This document shows, one piece after another, positions 13,768 to 14,267 of a DNA stretch of 14,267 nt. Both the position numbers and the translations under genes were made by a program. Every line of letters starts with the position of its first letter. Position 1 is the first letter of the stretch. This stretch comes from Thermoleptolyngbya sp046719575. Lineage in GTDB: Bacteria; Cyanobacteriota; Cyanobacteriia; Elainellales; Elainellaceae. The stretch is from contig JBDNCP010000127.1 in assembly GCA_046719575.1 (NCBI GenBank), positions 1 to 14,267 of the forward strand. Direction: 5' to 3'. The notes beneath the pieces were generated by a model. The model was given only the letters and a program-made list of their open reading frames with translations. It was not told the origin of the DNA and made no database searches.

Positions 13768-13785
13768 GTCTAACTATTATTAGGC
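13768..13785 (-). other. attI-like simple recombination site at cassette 2 junction
   Basis: On the minus strand GCCTAA (13785-13780) and GTTAGAC (13774-13768) form inverted half-sites with a 5-base spacer. GTTAGAC fits GTTRRRY. The approach sequence (13828 to 13780) matches 331-380 at 41 of 50 positions with one gap, so both cassettes border related recipient DNA. The geometry resembles the attI simple site of known integrons; the role is inferred. Confidence 0.5.
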
Positions 13786-14073
13786 TGAATTCTTCCGCCT
13801 AAGATCCCAATACGGGTAGATAGGCAGAACGATTCGGCATAACACCCTAAATCTGACACTTATGCAGATTGTTTCTGCATAATACGCCGCTCAGACCAAA
13901 TAGCAAGAATGATTCCGCGTCATTTCAGAGTCATTTCAGATTCCTCACGGAGACGAACGGATGTGTCATGAAGTATGCAGTATGTCTACTTGTCTCTGGC
14001 AGGGAAGAATTTTGGATTTTGGATTTCAGCGGTTTCTTGCCAAAGTCCAAAACCCAAAATCGGCTAGCTTATC
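13786..14073. other. Gene-free region with inverted and direct repeats
   Basis: No gene is seen. It holds the 15-mer GGGTAGATAGGCAGA (13814-13828), identical to 393-407. It also has a perfect 9-bp stem TTATGCAGA/TCTGCATAA around 5 bases (13860-13882), an 11-bp tandem duplication (13919-13940) and an imperfect hairpin of TTTTGGA-type repeats (about 14011-14061). On the minus strand, 19-base segments near 13917 and 13838 (GCGGAATC and GCCGAATC starts) match at 15 of 19 positions as direct repeats, a layout seen in attI regions. Confidence 0.5.
13919..13940. repeat. Perfect tandem duplication, 11 bp x 2
   Basis: GTCATTTCAGA occurs twice in a row with no mismatch, in the non-coding region between cassette 2 and the partial gene at the right edge. 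Confidence 0.85.
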
Positions 14074-14267
14074 TTATCTATTGCGCTGCAAATAGCGCAG
14101 CACGTCGCCTGCGTCGGGCTGGATGAGGATGCCATTTTCGGCGATGGAGACGGCGCGGCTCCACTCGAAGCGTTCGGCGTAGCGGAGCAGGTGCAGCCGA
14201 TCGACCTCTTGCTGGGTGTCGGCGGGGGAGCCGACGAGATAGAGGCGTAGGCGGCGACGGCGGGGCA
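14074..14267 (-). CDS. Unknown small cyanobacterial protein, C-terminal part (partial)
   Basis: The minus-strand frame is open from the right edge to TAA at 14076-14074 and gives 63 residues with LRLYLVGSPADTQQEVDRLH, then LLRYAERFEWSRA and GDVLRYLQRNR. It is a paralogue of the partial gene at 3-137, inverted with respect to it. The start is outside the window. I do not know its function. The fold appears to be a short alpha/beta unit with a strand (LRLYLVGS) and a helix (TQQEVDRLHLLR). The hairpin of TTTTGGA-type repeats that follows (about 14011-14061) may end its transcript. Confidence 0.65.
   Translation of the reverse strand, partial: PRRRRLRLYLVGSPADTQQEVDRLHLLRYAERFEWSRAVSIAENGILIQPDAGDVLRYLQRNR

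Larger units (their letters stand above)
11766..13773 (-). mobile_element. Putative integron-type gene cassette with three genes (DUF6236-like, PIN, antitoxin)
   Basis: Read on the minus strand the unit begins after G13774 in GTTAGACCG and ends at the G of CGTTAGCC (11766). Its first nine bases (with G13774) are complementary to CGGTCTAAC, which opens its own attC-like site, as in a true cassette. All three genes run in cassette direction with a 200-bp leader. At 2008 bp it is larger than most single-gene cassettes, but toxin-antitoxin cassettes with two or more genes are known from chromosomal integrons. It has no HIP1 site. It faces cassette 1 across the window. Confidence 0.6.

Noticed and set aside
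1..14267. Integrase gene for the putative cassettes
   Set aside because: No tyrosine recombinase frame is visible on either strand, so any integrase must lie elsewhere.

Overview
The window comes from a cyanobacterium. The palindrome GCGATCGC (HIP1) recurs 12 times between 4090 and 11580, and ergothioneine and copper-ATPase genes of cyanobacterial type lie in the same stretch. The species cannot be told from the sequence. A central core (about 4.3-10.9 kb) reads as vertically inherited chromosome. The two outer thirds are accessory DNA with almost no HIP1 sites.

Layout. 1-137: C-terminal end of a small unknown gene, then a terminator and an intergenic stretch with repeats. 430-1497: a putative integron-type gene cassette with an Mrr-type restriction nuclease and an attC-like site. 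1712-3286: a three-gene minus-strand operon of ParA ATPase, ribbon-helix-helix-like protein and small QxK nuclease. 3656-4161: an IS630 remnant. 4305-6755: egtB and egtD for ergothioneine. 6802-9652: a minus-strand copper operon (copZ, copA, small membrane protein) behind a MerR-type promoter. 9842-10894: zinc-dependent dehydrogenase. 10895-11760: gene-free DNA with tandem duplications and a MITE. 11766-13773: a second putative cassette, on the minus strand, with a DUF6236-like protein, a PIN toxin, an antitoxin and an attC-like site. 14074-14267: C-terminal end of a paralogue of the first gene, facing inward.

The most unusual feature is the mirror symmetry of the two ends. Reading inward from either edge gives a paralogous gene end, a related recipient sequence (41 of 50 positions alike), a G/TTAGA junction, cargo genes, an 86-bp attC-like imperfect palindrome with one unpaired G in its first arm, and GTTAGCC. 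In each case the first bases of the cassette are complementary to the first bases of its own attC-like site (10 and 9 bp), as expected of a real gene cassette. Both cargoes are defence or toxin-antitoxin genes. No integrase gene is present in the window. The integron reading rests on geometry seen by eye and was not tested by a covariance model.

The core genes form two independent functions: EgtD trimethylates histidine and EgtB adds the sulfur; CopZ hands Cu(I) to CopA for export. The outer regions look like sites that repeatedly acquire anti-phage or addiction genes.
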